A stretch of 64,000 nucleotides of DNA from Spirosoma foliorum. GTDB taxonomy: Bacteria > Bacteroidota > Bacteroidia > Cytophagales > Spirosomataceae. Where the stretch lies: positions 2,989,001 to 3,053,000 of the forward strand of contig NZ_CP059732.1 in NCBI RefSeq assembly GCF_014117325.1. Direction: 5' to 3'. The position numbers and the translations under genes are program-made. Positions 16,054 to 23,645 of the stretch are shown here, piece by piece; the stretch's first letter is position 1, and each line of letters opens with the position of its first letter. The notes beneath the pieces were generated by a model, which was not told where the DNA came from, made no database searches, and worked only from the letters and a program-made list of their open reading frames with translations.

Positions 16054-16367
16054 AGTGATTTTTCCCCAACTAGCCTCCTGGTCACCCATTACCAGTCCTA
16101 ACATATAGGGACGACCGTTCCTGCGAGGTTGACGTGGATTATGCAGAGCCTAATTTGTCAGTAGGTGTTGACAGATCAATGATAACATGTTTATTTCTAC
16201 CGTAAATCAATAAAACTAATCGGTTGTTATACGTTGCCCAATCATCTAAAATTTGGCAAAAGATAGAATTTTGAAAGGATTCCGTTTCAGTCTTCATAGT
16301 TATCTAAATAGTTTGCTTGATAATATTGTAGTTAATAAGCTAATTCGTCCAGTAACTCCCTATTAAC
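16054..16367. other. Non-coding spacer
   Basis: About 310 bp. No credible frame, RNA or repeat seen. The last 40 bp before 16368 are the presumed leader of the next small gene. Confidence 0.5.
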
Positions 16368-16613
16368 ATGCAACTCAAATACATAACTTTCATCGCCGTC
16401 GCTAGTATTGCCTCTATCTTGTCCCTGATTTACGTATATAAAACATTTCGTTTTTCTAAAACTTGCCCCGCTTGTGGAAATGAGCACCCCGATCGCGTAG
16501 CTCGGCCTAAGCCAATGAAGCTAATTCCGAGTAAGGCTTACCAATGTACATCCTGCCGAAAACGTTATTATCATATAAGTTTGTTTGAATCGACACGATC
16601 ATTATCTGCTTAA
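16368..16613 (+). CDS. Small membrane-anchored zinc-ribbon-like protein, copy 2
   Basis: 81 residues, paralogue of the protein at 14933-15175. Membrane segment about residues 5-24, then CPACGNEHPDR (Cys33, 36) and YQCTSCRKRYY (Cys60, 63). The shared block MKLIPxKAYQC between the two knuckles is conserved. The four cysteines common to both copies make metal binding likely. No partner or pathway can be read from the sequence. Confidence 0.75.
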   Translation: MQLKYITFIAVASIASILSLIYVYKTFRFSKTCPACGNEHPDRVARPKPMKLIPSKAYQCTSCRKRYYHISLFESTRSLSA

Positions 16614-16776
16614 AGTAAGCTACGTATTTTTACTGTTGAGCATTTATCAAATATTTTTTCCTTTTTGCGATTCAGCCCCATATCGTACAAATCAACAAAA
16701 TGGTTGTTTAGTTATTTTCACTTAGTACCGTTAAACCTATCCTGGCTATTTCATACAGCCTTATTTATCTATATTC

Positions 16777-16953
16777 ATGAAAAAAGTGATGGCTCGATCT
16801 CTATCTTTTTTATTATTACTAACCGGTCTGTTCTTGTTTGTGGGTAGTGTTTTTTATCTATATCAGCATAATACCCTTTGGGCCGTGCTTGCGTTTCTCT
16901 CTTCGCTCATCTCTACAATCGTAGGGATTGTCGTATCCTTTAAATCTGCCTAA
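16777..16953 (+). CDS. 58-residue two-TM microprotein, KSA family copy 2
   Basis: Reads MKKVMARSLSFLLLLTGLFL, then VGSVFYLYQHNT as the turn and a second helix ending VVSFKSA. Same 58-residue length, turn position and KSA end as the copies at 15369 and 46027, with a low-identity hydrophobic core. It follows the zinc-ribbon-like gene copy by about 160 bp. Unknown function. Confidence 0.6.
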   Translation: MKKVMARSLSFLLLLTGLFLFVGSVFYLYQHNTLWAVLAFLSSLISTIVGIVVSFKSA

Positions 16954-17067
16954 TCTTTCTACAACTAAATATTATCTGCATCCTATTTTTTCTATTCAGG
17001 CAACCAAAGGGAGAGTTGTTACGTATAATAGGGTATTCGTTATCCTGCCAACTTTACGACTTTGGAT

Positions 17068-17187
17068 ATGTCTGACAATAAAAATTCGTGGCTCAATGCA
17101 GTCACTTGGGTGCTGGTGTTAGTCATAGCTGGGTTAATCATGCTACTGTTGGTAAGGAGATTATTCACAGAATCCATTACCGAATGA
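17068..17187 (+). CDS. 39-residue single-TM microprotein, W family
   Basis: Reads MSDNKNSWLNAVTWVLVLVI, continues through a hydrophobic helix to VRRLF and ends TESITE. The LNAVTW start of the helix matches VNAITW in the 15688 copy. It differs from the other copies in a polar start and a polar C-terminal extension. The stop overlaps the start of the next small gene (ATGA), which suggests translational coupling. Confidence 0.5.
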   Translation: MSDNKNSWLNAVTWVLVLVIAGLIMLLLVRRLFTESITE

Positions 17188-17285
17188 AGTTTCCCAAGTT
17201 TGACTTTGTACAGTTTATTGGTGTATTGCTTATTCTACTGCTCATTCTTGGCGCTGGAGCGCTTCTGTTATGGGCAATTTCATGA
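17184..17285 (+). CDS. 33-residue single-TM microprotein overlapping the previous stop
   Basis: Reads MKFPKFDFVQFIGVLLILLL then LGAGALLLWAIS. Short amphipathic start, then one membrane helix. The ATG overlaps the preceding TGA in the arrangement ATGA. No paralogue recognised in the window; the overlap with a family member is its main support. Confidence 0.45.
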   Translation: MKFPKFDFVQFIGVLLILLLILGAGALLLWAIS

Positions 17286-17793
17286 TTACTTTTTTAGCAA
17301 TCATCTAATCTAGCCCTGGTTATTCTGCTGAGTTTTGGGCCTCTCCTACTTTATAAGATAGGGCTGTAATTATATTGCCCGAAATTTCCTTAGCTCTCTC
17401 CTCCGCCTTACGCATTACCTACAGGATTGATACGCTAGCAGAAAGTCACCAGACTAGCTAAGTAACGTTAGGTGTCCCATAAATCACTTCAATTTCCCTG
17501 ACTACTTTCTTTTCTATTTCTTAATGTTTATTATATTCGCAACACGGTACTTAATATTGATCGTTTTAAGTAAACGGTAACTTACACATGAATTACATTT
17601 CTTATTAATTGTGCCTAATTTGACATTTATTTAGCCTTGCCTGTTGGAATAACAGATCATAACACACTGAATTACAGAAATTTAACACCTAAAAATTAAT
17701 AGTTTGAATTTTACTTGAGTTCTAGTTCATTTTTATCCATTCCGTATTGATCTCTTTGTAAAAAATTTCCCATCCACTTAAGCCATTTATGTT
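17286..17793. other. Non-coding stretch upstream of the LytTR gene
   Basis: About 500 bp, AT-rich towards the right. No frame, hairpin terminator or RNA fold stands out. The part near 17740-17790 is probably the promoter and leader of the LytTR gene; CTCTTTG at 17752-17758 resembles half of a -7 element but without a good TTG at the right spacing. Confidence 0.45.
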
Positions 17794-18195
17794 ATGAAGC
17801 GATTAGCTGCTGCTCAACTTCAGCATAAGTTCGACCCAACTCAAGTTATTTATTTAACTGGGGATGTTAACTACTGCTATGTTCACTTGATCAATGGTAA
17901 AGCTATTTTATCAAGCAGAACTTTAAAATGGTACAACGATCGGTGGCCCCATTTCATTCGTATTCATAAGGCTCATCTGATTAACCCGTTGCATATTCAT
18001 AGCTGTATTGTGGTTTCTTCTATTGTTGCCCATTTGATCATGCGTAACGGAGCCCGCCTACCTATTAGCAGAAGGCGAATCAGTCCGGTTATCGATCAAT
18101 TAGGTATCAACATACCTAAAAACACTTACGCGGGGTCTTACCAGATTCAACCCGACTGGAGTACGTATATTTCGCCCCAAGCTAAGCTGGCCTAG
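17794..18195 (+). CDS. Solo LytTR DNA-binding domain protein
   Basis: 133 residues. The core is a LytTR domain: VIYLTGDVNYCYVHLINGK, then SSRTLKWYNDRW, then FIRIHKAHLINPLHI, with a later LPISRRRI. No receiver domain precedes it, so it is a stand-alone DNA-binding protein rather than a full two-component response regulator. LytTR proteins bind pairs of short imperfect direct repeats. It lies in the middle of the small-protein region and is a reasonable candidate regulator for it, but no LytTR site could be assigned. Confidence 0.85.
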   Translation: MKRLAAAQLQHKFDPTQVIYLTGDVNYCYVHLINGKAILSSRTLKWYNDRWPHFIRIHKAHLINPLHIHSCIVVSSIVAHLIMRNGARLPISRRRISPVIDQLGINIPKNTYAGSYQIQPDWSTYISPQAKLA

Positions 18196-18239
18196 GCCAA
18201 AGGCGAGTTGGCAGTAACTTTTAATCATCGCGGCATAAG

Positions 18240-18276
18240 GACCGGCTTGCTTTGTGAACTACGGAGCAAGCCGGTC
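18240..18276 (+). terminator. Strong hairpin after the LytTR gene
   Basis: GACCGGCTTGCT (18240-18251) pairs perfectly with AGCAAGCCGGTC (18265-18276). No long T run follows, so it may be a stabilising 3' hairpin or a weak terminator. Confidence 0.55.
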
Positions 18277-18672
18277 AATTGTAGCTGCTCAGCTACTTAC
18301 TGCTTATAATTTCGACCAATGGTAGTGATTGTCCCTGCACATCAATTCGGCATAAAATAGTGTCTCTTTGTAACGCGTTTCCCGTTCTCACTCCAGCAAA
18401 CGTTTATGGCTAGCCCGTTAGTGGGCACTCAGTTCAATTGGCTATATATCGCTTAAAGCCTAGCTCCCTCTCCTGGTGCTACAATAAAGTTATTCCTTGC
18501 CGCTTCTCCTAGCCTCTACTATTCTCAGGCAACACACAAGATATTCTGACCAAAATGTGACTTTACAATTTTTTTTTTGTCTTAAAATCTGACTACTGCG
18601 ATTTATCGTAAGTAAAGCGAATCTAATCCATACTCATAATCGAATTATTACTGTTCACCAATCATTACTTGT
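18277..18672. other. Non-coding spacer
   Basis: Nearly 400 bp after the hairpin with no convincing gene. A T9 tract sits at about 18571-18579. Confidence 0.45.
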
Positions 18673-18795
18673 ATGGTTACGAGTCGCGTTTGTTTAGGTT
18701 CTCTTGACCTTGTTAAGACGATTACCTGGTCGGTTGTTTTAGGAATTAGCCTTATCTGTTTAATGGGTGTTGTTTCCCTCCTCTTCCACCTATAA
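18673..18795 (+). CDS. 40-residue single-TM microprotein, W family
   Basis: Reads MVTSRVCLGSLDLVKTITWS and ends VVSLLFHL. The DLVKTITW motif before the helix matches DLVNFLTW in the 19154 copy and VNAITW in the 15688 copy. It lies 11 bp before the GFGGW-family gene at 18807, so the two are probably co-transcribed; the same order recurs at 20181/20392. Confidence 0.55.
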   Translation: MVTSRVCLGSLDLVKTITWSVVLGISLICLMGVVSLLFHL

Positions 18796-18806
18796 GCTTA
18801 CATTCC

Positions 18807-19058
18807 ATGAGATTCTATCCTAAAATTTTCAAATTTGGCCCGGGTCGTAACTGTTATACTCTACCCGTTAGTGCAACTGGCTCACTCTGGTCTGGATTTG
18901 GCGGTTGGCATTACCGTACCTGTTCGTTTGCGCTGACTCCATCCCTACACCGACGGCCCAAACAATCTCAATCAGTTTGCCAGATTATTCAACCAGGGGT
19001 ACATTTCATATCCATAGGTGAGTACTTCAACCAGTTCCAGGCAGAACAATTTATATAA
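18807..19058 (+). CDS. Small GSLWxGFGGW-family protein, copy 1
   Basis: 83 residues, no membrane segment and no signal peptide. It shares with the frame at 20392-20706 a block of about 25 residues: NCYTLPVSATGSLWSGFGGW here against YCYSVPVSCSGSLWNGFGGW there, then VCQIIQPGVHFI against VCLIIQHAINYI. The DNA of the block differs at many third positions while the protein is kept, which supports translation and selection. Unknown function. Both copies follow a W-family microprotein. Confidence 0.65.
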   Translation: MRFYPKIFKFGPGRNCYTLPVSATGSLWSGFGGWHYRTCSFALTPSLHRRPKQSQSVCQIIQPGVHFISIGEYFNQFQAEQFI

Positions 19059-19153
19059 GCCCGAGTACGTTTAGGATTGGATTAAGATAAGTAGATATAG
19101 ACCTATTTCTGTTTTTACAGAACTATATGTAACTTCTACCTTCCTAACGAACC

Positions 19154-19267
19154 ATGAATCGCCTGCAACGTTCAACCCCTTTCGATTTAGTAAACTTCTT
19201 AACCTGGCTGTTCGCTGTCACCCTTTGCCTGCTTTATGCCTATGGCCTTTTAGTGTTATTGCTGTAA
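19154..19267 (+). CDS. 37-residue single-TM microprotein, W family
   Basis: Reads MNRLQRSTPFDLVNFLTWLF and ends in a Leu-rich tail. Basic start, FDLVNFLTW, then one membrane helix. Same layout as the copies at 18673, 20181 and 20954. No partner gene follows; the next 250 bp contain an inverted repeat. Confidence 0.5.
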   Translation: MNRLQRSTPFDLVNFLTWLFAVTLCLLYAYGLLVLLL

Positions 19268-19380
19268 CCGTGCTATATCCTTGTGGATGAAAATTAGTTT
19301 CTTTAGATTCTGACTGAATATCATCCATTGGTTATCAACACAATAGCAACAAGAGAAACAAACAAGTGCTTTACCAAAGT

Positions 19381-19497
19381 AGATTTTCGGGTTCGCCCGC
19401 ACGGTTGATTCTCTCGGATTCTATTGACGGTATTCTACTGCTAATCAATGTCTAAGCCATCAATTAGAATCAACCGCGCGGGCGAACCCGAGAATCT
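19381..19497. repeat. 32-bp inverted repeat with GC-rich arms
   Basis: Arms at 19381-19412 and 19466-19497 match with two differences; the core is CGGGTTCGCCCGC and the inner end GGTTGATTCT. Partial pairing continues inward (GATTCTATTGACGG). The arms are much richer in GC than the surrounding sequence. It lies between a plus-strand microprotein and the minus-strand FKBP gene and could terminate both. Confidence 0.85.
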
Positions 19498-19524
19498 CTA
19501 GAATCTAAATTGTTAAAGCATTAG

Positions 19525-20001
19525 TTAATTGATTCCAACCAGATCAATTTTAAAGACCAGTATGGAATTAGCAGGAATATCGTTCTGCTCTTGAGAACCA
19601 TAGGCCAGACTTGGGGGTAAATAGAGCGTAATAGTGCCACCAGGTGCTACTAAAGGAATGCCTTCCTGCCAACCAAGGATAAGCTGGTTTAGGCCAAAGC
19701 TTATTCCCTCTCCACTATCAAATACTTTTCCATTAGTTAACGTACCTGTATAATTAACCGTCACATTATCGCAAATGGTTGGTTTATTCCCCGAGCCTGC
19801 CTTCTGGATACTATAATAAAATCCGCGGGTATCGGCTTTGGCAGAAATTTTATTCCCTTCGATATATCGTTTTAAAGCTGTGGACTCTTCCAGAGGTGCT
19901 TTTGTGTCAACAGCTGTTTGAGTACAAGGCTGCTTATCAGCTGATTGGCAGCTACCAACAAGTACGGACAATGCAAGCAACGCGATTTTAATTTTTTTCA
20001 T
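19525..20001 (-). CDS. FKBP-type peptidyl-prolyl isomerase lipoprotein
   Basis: 158 residues from the ATG at 20001, chosen because it starts the signal sequence MKKIKIALLALSVLVGSC; a seven-residue longer frame is less likely. Lipobox cysteine Cys18. The FKBP domain occupies about residues 75-158: VTVNYTGTLTNGKVFDSGEG, LILGWQEGIPLVAPGG, YLPPSLAYGSQ, ILVFKIDL. It should catalyse prolyl cis-trans isomerisation in folding of exported proteins, anchored to a membrane. It is the only minus-strand gene in this small-protein region. Confidence 0.88.
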   Translation of the reverse strand: MKKIKIALLALSVLVGSCQSADKQPCTQTAVDTKAPLEESTALKRYIEGNKISAKADTRGFYYSIQKAGSGNKPTICDNVTVNYTGTLTNGKVFDSGEGISFGLNQLILGWQEGIPLVAPGGTITLYLPPSLAYGSQEQNDIPANSILVFKIDLVGIN

Positions 20002-20180
20002 CAAGAGAGGCCCAGTCGGCAATTTATTTTTAATGGTACCCGAATTAATCGTTTAACGTTCTTTTAAGCTAACTTTTTTTTACAAAATGGCTCTATATTG
20101 TCCCACAGAATACCATTATATTAATTCTAAAGCCAACTCATCGTATTTTTCGTTTGTTATAGAACTGGACATATACTGCT

Positions 20181-20294
20181 ATGGCTTTTCGATTTTGCAT
20201 CACATCGCTTAACCTGCCCAAGGTGTTCATCTGGTTAAGTATGCTAGGCATTTCGCTCCTGTTCTGGAGTGTCATTATCCGGCTTCTTTTCTAA
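20181..20294 (+). CDS. 37-residue single-TM microprotein, W family
   Basis: Reads MAFRFCITSLNLPKVFIWLS and ends SVIIRLLF. Same layout as its neighbours: basic start, NLPKVFIW before one helix, LLF end. It precedes the second GFGGW-family gene by about 100 bp, repeating the gene order at 18673/18807. Confidence 0.5.
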   Translation: MAFRFCITSLNLPKVFIWLSMLGISLLFWSVIIRLLF

Positions 20295-20391
20295 GTTCTT
20301 CCCTATTTATTATTCGGCCAATCCAAACGGATAATCTTTGGCGTAAATGCACTAATCTTCTTGTGCAATTACTGCCATGATTATAAAAAAA

Positions 20392-20706
20392 ATGTACCCA
20401 CACCTGTCTGTAAGGCGTTATTGTTACTCAGTACCGGTTAGTTGTTCTGGTTCGTTATGGAATGGATTTGGCGGCTGGCTTTTTCGTGTACTCACCTTGA
20501 GTAGCTATAAACGTCACGTCAGGAAAGATCGAAAAAAATTGGTCCGTACAGTCTGTTTGATCATCCAGCATGCTATTAACTATATAGATCGTACATATCC
20601 TTCTGCCCCTGCACATCCGTGCTTAATTCAACCAATAAGCCTATTTTCTAACACCCGTCTTTTATACCCATTCACCAGACATCTTATTCGCCACTCCCGA
20701 TACTGA
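20392..20706 (+). CDS. Small GSLWxGFGGW-family protein, copy 2
   Basis: 104 residues from the ATG at 20392; an in-frame ATG at 20377 would add MIIKK. It carries YCYSVPVSCSGSLWNGFGGW followed by a basic linker (KRHVRKDRKK) and VCLIIQHAINYIDRTYP, aligned with the 18807 copy. The last ~30 residues have no counterpart there and may be a drifted tail. No membrane segment except a weak hydrophobic stretch. Unknown function. Confidence 0.6.
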   Translation: MYPHLSVRRYCYSVPVSCSGSLWNGFGGWLFRVLTLSSYKRHVRKDRKKLVRTVCLIIQHAINYIDRTYPSAPAHPCLIQPISLFSNTRLLYPFTRHLIRHSRY

Positions 20707-20953
20707 GCCTATCCATCGACTGAGAATAAAAGATCTTTGCGTGTTTAGCAGGCTATTGAAGCTGTTTTTTAAGCATGATTTCTTTATTTTTCACTTTTTC
20801 TGAAAGTCTGAACCAGCATATTAGCCATTGACTATCAATAGACTAATCTCCTACCAAGGCATCTTCTGGCGTATATAACCAAGCATTATTAGCTAAACCA
20901 AAGTTGTTGGCATTAGAATTGCTCTGATCTCATGATATCGATCTTGCTTTATC

Positions 20954-21067
20954 ATGACTATTCGCATACGCATTACTTATTCTAACATTATTAGTGCTGC
21001 TATTTGGTTAGGTATGCTGGCTTTTTCTATTGCCTGCTGGGCTGGGATTATGCACCTTATACTTTAG
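20954..21067 (+). CDS. 37-residue single-TM microprotein, W family
   Basis: Reads MTIRIRITYSNIISAAIWLG and ends GIMHLIL. Basic, beta-like start, Trp at the helix boundary, one hydrophobic helix. It is the last of six such frames in about 5.4 kb. A longer overlapping frame (21004-21252) has no paralogue and I do not accept it. Confidence 0.5.
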   Translation: MTIRIRITYSNIISAAIWLGMLAFSIACWAGIMHLIL

Positions 21068-21370
21068 GCTATCCCTTACCGAGACTTGACTCCTGTTATT
21101 TGTCAGCGTTTGCTCTTACTAACGCTTATCTGATCAAGCATCCTATTGATTTGCCTTTTACTTGGGCAATTGATTTCTTCTTTAAGCTTTATATAGCTAA
21201 ATTATATCAGTCTATTCCCGAAGCAAGCCATCTGCCATATAGGTATACGTAAATGGATTAACCATTTCCTGGCTGAGGCTATTTACCCGAAAAAATTCAC
21301 CAAAATCCGCGACAGGGCGCATTATCTGTTGCTGCCTACAACAGTTGATTAATTGCACTTACAAGATTTT

Positions 21371-21655
21371 CTAGTTCCAGCGAGGATTGGTCAGGATAAG
21401 TATCAAGAAGAAAAGCCCGCCTAATAAGCCCGGTACTACCAAGATAGCCAGCAAAATTTTAGCTCCTGTTATATGCTGATGCGTATATAACCAATAGCTA
21501 CCTCCCAGAACAGCCCCTAATGCAGCCAGTATAAAAAACCACATGGCTCCATTGAACGAGGCTATACTACCGTCGGCGATACCAACAAAAAAGAAGTAGA
21601 AAAATACCAGAGCAATCAACGCATCAATTGCCCATAAAATCCAGAATAGATTCAT
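21371..21655 (-). CDS. Small three-TM membrane protein
   Basis: 94 residues. Hydrophobic segments at about 2-26, 34-56 and 65-90. It starts MNLFWILWAIDALIALVFFY and ends in the polar LTNPRWN. No catalytic motif and no family I can name with certainty; similar small proteins are common in Cytophagales. It stands alone, about 200 bp downstream of hemF on the same strand. Confidence 0.7.
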   Translation of the reverse strand: MNLFWILWAIDALIALVFFYFFFVGIADGSIASFNGAMWFFILAALGAVLGGSYWLYTHQHITGAKILLAILVVPGLLGGLFFLILILTNPRWN

Positions 21656-21852
21656 ACAGGTAAGTTGTTTTGAGCCAATAAAGCACTATTTTCAGAACAA
21701 CTAGCTACTGTTCGGGGAACCATCACTTGGGCCTTCGAACAGTAGACTCACAAAGCGTTAGCAGGGATAGAGCAAACAGCCAACAGACTTATTTACCTGG
21801 CTCTATCTCACCTCTGGTAAAGGTCGATAAAAAGTGAAATTCCGATACCAAC

Positions 21853-22767
21853 TTAAAGCCAGTTAATCCCTTTTTTAAGGAATTGTCCTGTCTGCTCTTC
21901 TTTGCTACCTGCCTCTGGTTTGAAATCGTAAATCCAATTGGCTTGCGGGGGCATACTCATTAAAATTGACTCCGTACGCCCATTTGTTTCGAGGCCAAAC
22001 TTAGTGCCCCGATCCCATACCAGATTAAATTCAACGTATCGGCCCCGACGTAATAACTGCCAGTTTTTTTCGTGCTCACCAAATGGCAAATCACGATTCT
22101 GCTTCATAAAATGGGTGTATATAGGCGCAAAAGAATTACCTACACCCTGTACAAAGGAGAACAAATCAGCTTTGTGCGAAGCATCTGTCGGTTTGAGATA
22201 ATCAAAGAAAATACCGCCAATTCCTCGCGTTTCCTGCCGATGAGGAATGTAAAAATAATCATCAGCCCAGGCTTTAAATTTATCGTAATAACCTGCGTCA
22301 TGATCGTTACAGACATTTTTAAGCTGTTGATGAAACCAGCGAGCATCATCTTCAACTACATAATGGGGCGTAAGGTCGATACCACCACCAAACCAGCAGT
22401 GACCGGTACTCATCTCAAAATACCGAACATTCATGTGAATAATAGGGACCATGGGGCTACGCGGATGCAATACGATGGAAACGCCAGTAGCATAAAAATC
22501 AGCGGGCTCCGTGAGTTGCAGCGTGCGTAAAGTAGCTTCTGTCGCTTCACCATAAACAGCTGAAAACCCAACGCCCCCTTTTTCAATAACATTGCCTCCC
22601 GTTATTGTCCGAGAACGGCCTCCCCCTCCACCAGGGCGCTCCCAATTATCTTCGTGAAATCGCCCTGCCTCATCGACTTCTTCAAGCGACTGACAGATGC
22701 GATCCTGTAAACTTTTAAAAAAATCAGTAATTATCTCTTTTGTAATTTCTTGCTCCGAGGTCATCAT
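21853..22767 (-). CDS. hemF: Aerobic coproporphyrinogen-III oxidase
   Basis: 304 residues, full length for HemF. The signature WFGGGIDLTP is at 125-134, and the conserved histidines are in VLHPRSPMVPIIHMN (His101, His111). It performs the O2-dependent oxidative decarboxylation of coproporphyrinogen III to protoporphyrinogen IX in heme synthesis, as a soluble dimer. Two in-frame ATGs start the gene (MMTSEQ); I keep the first. A Bacteroidota-type -7 element, TATCTTTG, lies only 5 bp before the start, so the mRNA could be leaderless or nearly so. Confidence 0.93.
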   Translation of the reverse strand: MMTSEQEITKEIITDFFKSLQDRICQSLEEVDEAGRFHEDNWERPGGGGGRSRTITGGNVIEKGGVGFSAVYGEATEATLRTLQLTEPADFYATGVSIVLHPRSPMVPIIHMNVRYFEMSTGHCWFGGGIDLTPHYVVEDDARWFHQQLKNVCNDHDAGYYDKFKAWADDYFYIPHRQETRGIGGIFFDYLKPTDASHKADLFSFVQGVGNSFAPIYTHFMKQNRDLPFGEHEKNWQLLRRGRYVEFNLVWDRGTKFGLETNGRTESILMSMPPQANWIYDFKPEAGSKEEQTGQFLKKGINWL

Positions 22768-22772
22768 AAGGG

Positions 22773-22780
22773 CAAAGATA
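22773..22780 (-). promoter_or_regulatory. Possible hemF -7 element
   Basis: On the minus strand this reads TATCTTTG, a perfect TAnnTTTG. No TTG lies at the expected 19-bp distance, so the promoter is incomplete by consensus. Its closeness to the ATG would give a leaderless transcript. Confidence 0.35.
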
Positions 22781-22788
22781 CGATTTGA

Positions 22789-23415
22789 TTACTCTGCCAG
22801 TTTAAGTGCATAACGAACCGGCCTGGGTTTATCGATCAAAATAAGCAAGCCACGCTCGGCAAGTTGGCGCAACAATTTACCAGCCCGGTAATCGGAGATA
22901 TTAATAAGCTTAGCGAATTTATCGGCCGTGATGTGATCATTTTTCCGTAGATATTGGATCAGCGTCCTGGCCATTGGCGATTTGAGTAGTTCGCGGTTGG
23001 CCATATCCGGCGTAATAATCAGTTTACTCGTGGGAACGGATTTATCTTTCGCCCGGACATAAATGGTGCGTTTTCCGGAATCATCCAGCACGTAATGAGG
23101 TTTTTCGTCGCTCTCGGTAACACTGATAACTAAAACCAGTCGACCATCAGGCGCTATTGTTTCGTAGCTAATACTTAACTCAGGCTCAATGAGTTTATTG
23201 GTTGCATATTCAATCTTTTCAATCTCCCGAAACTCAGATGTGACGCCCACAATTTTGCTATTATCGGCCACGCCAATTAATAAAATTCCCCCTGATGTGT
23301 TCGCAAAAGCAGCTAGTGTACGGGCAATTCGATCCGGTGATGACAATTGACGTTTGAATTCTAAACGGGTATGTTCTCCCTGTAAAATAAGATTATCGAG
23401 TTGATCGCGGGTCAT
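22789..23415 (-). CDS. AlbA_2/Schlafen-like domain protein with C-terminal winged helix
   Basis: 208 residues. Residues 10-125 match the AlbA_2 (AAA_4, Schlafen-type) domain: EHTRLEFKRQLSSPDRIART, AFANTSGGILLIGVAD, IYVRAKDKSVP. The C-terminal ~60 residues look like a winged helix (ITADKFAKLINISDYRAGKLL). Such proteins are often annotated as ATP-binding transcriptional regulators, and some act in defence, but nothing here links this one to a defence locus. It ends 21 bp before the hemF start on the same strand, so they may share transcripts. Confidence 0.78.
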   Translation of the reverse strand: MTRDQLDNLILQGEHTRLEFKRQLSSPDRIARTLAAFANTSGGILLIGVADNSKIVGVTSEFREIEKIEYATNKLIEPELSISYETIAPDGRLVLVISVTESDEKPHYVLDDSGKRTIYVRAKDKSVPTSKLIITPDMANRELLKSPMARTLIQYLRKNDHITADKFAKLINISDYRAGKLLRQLAERGLLILIDKPRPVRYALKLAE

Positions 23416-23567
23416 AATCAGGAAACTTTGTTCATAGTCTGTTGTTTGTTTTTGGAGCAGATTAAACTAAAATTAAACGCTGCTATAATTGGCTTCTAAT
23501 CGGCGAAAATGATATGGATTTAGGCGCTAAGATATTGTTTTCAATACCTAATTTTATAAATGGCTTA

Positions 23568-23604
23568 GACGAAAAAAGCGGACGATGTGTCCGCTTTTTT
23601 CGTC
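23568..23604. terminator. Perfect 16-bp terminator hairpin
   Basis: GACGAAAAAAGCGGAC (23568-23583) and its exact complement (23589-23604) surround a five-base loop; A6/T6 runs inside the stem make it work in both directions. It lies after the minus-strand gene at 23646. Confidence 0.8.
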
Positions 23605-23645
23605 TGTATTGCTAATTGGTTTCCCAATTTATGTTTACAAAAATC

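Noticed and set aside
21004..21252. 82-codon frame overlapping the last W-family microprotein
   Set aside because: Different phase from the family member, no paralogue, and no conserved motif; the W-family frame explains the region better.
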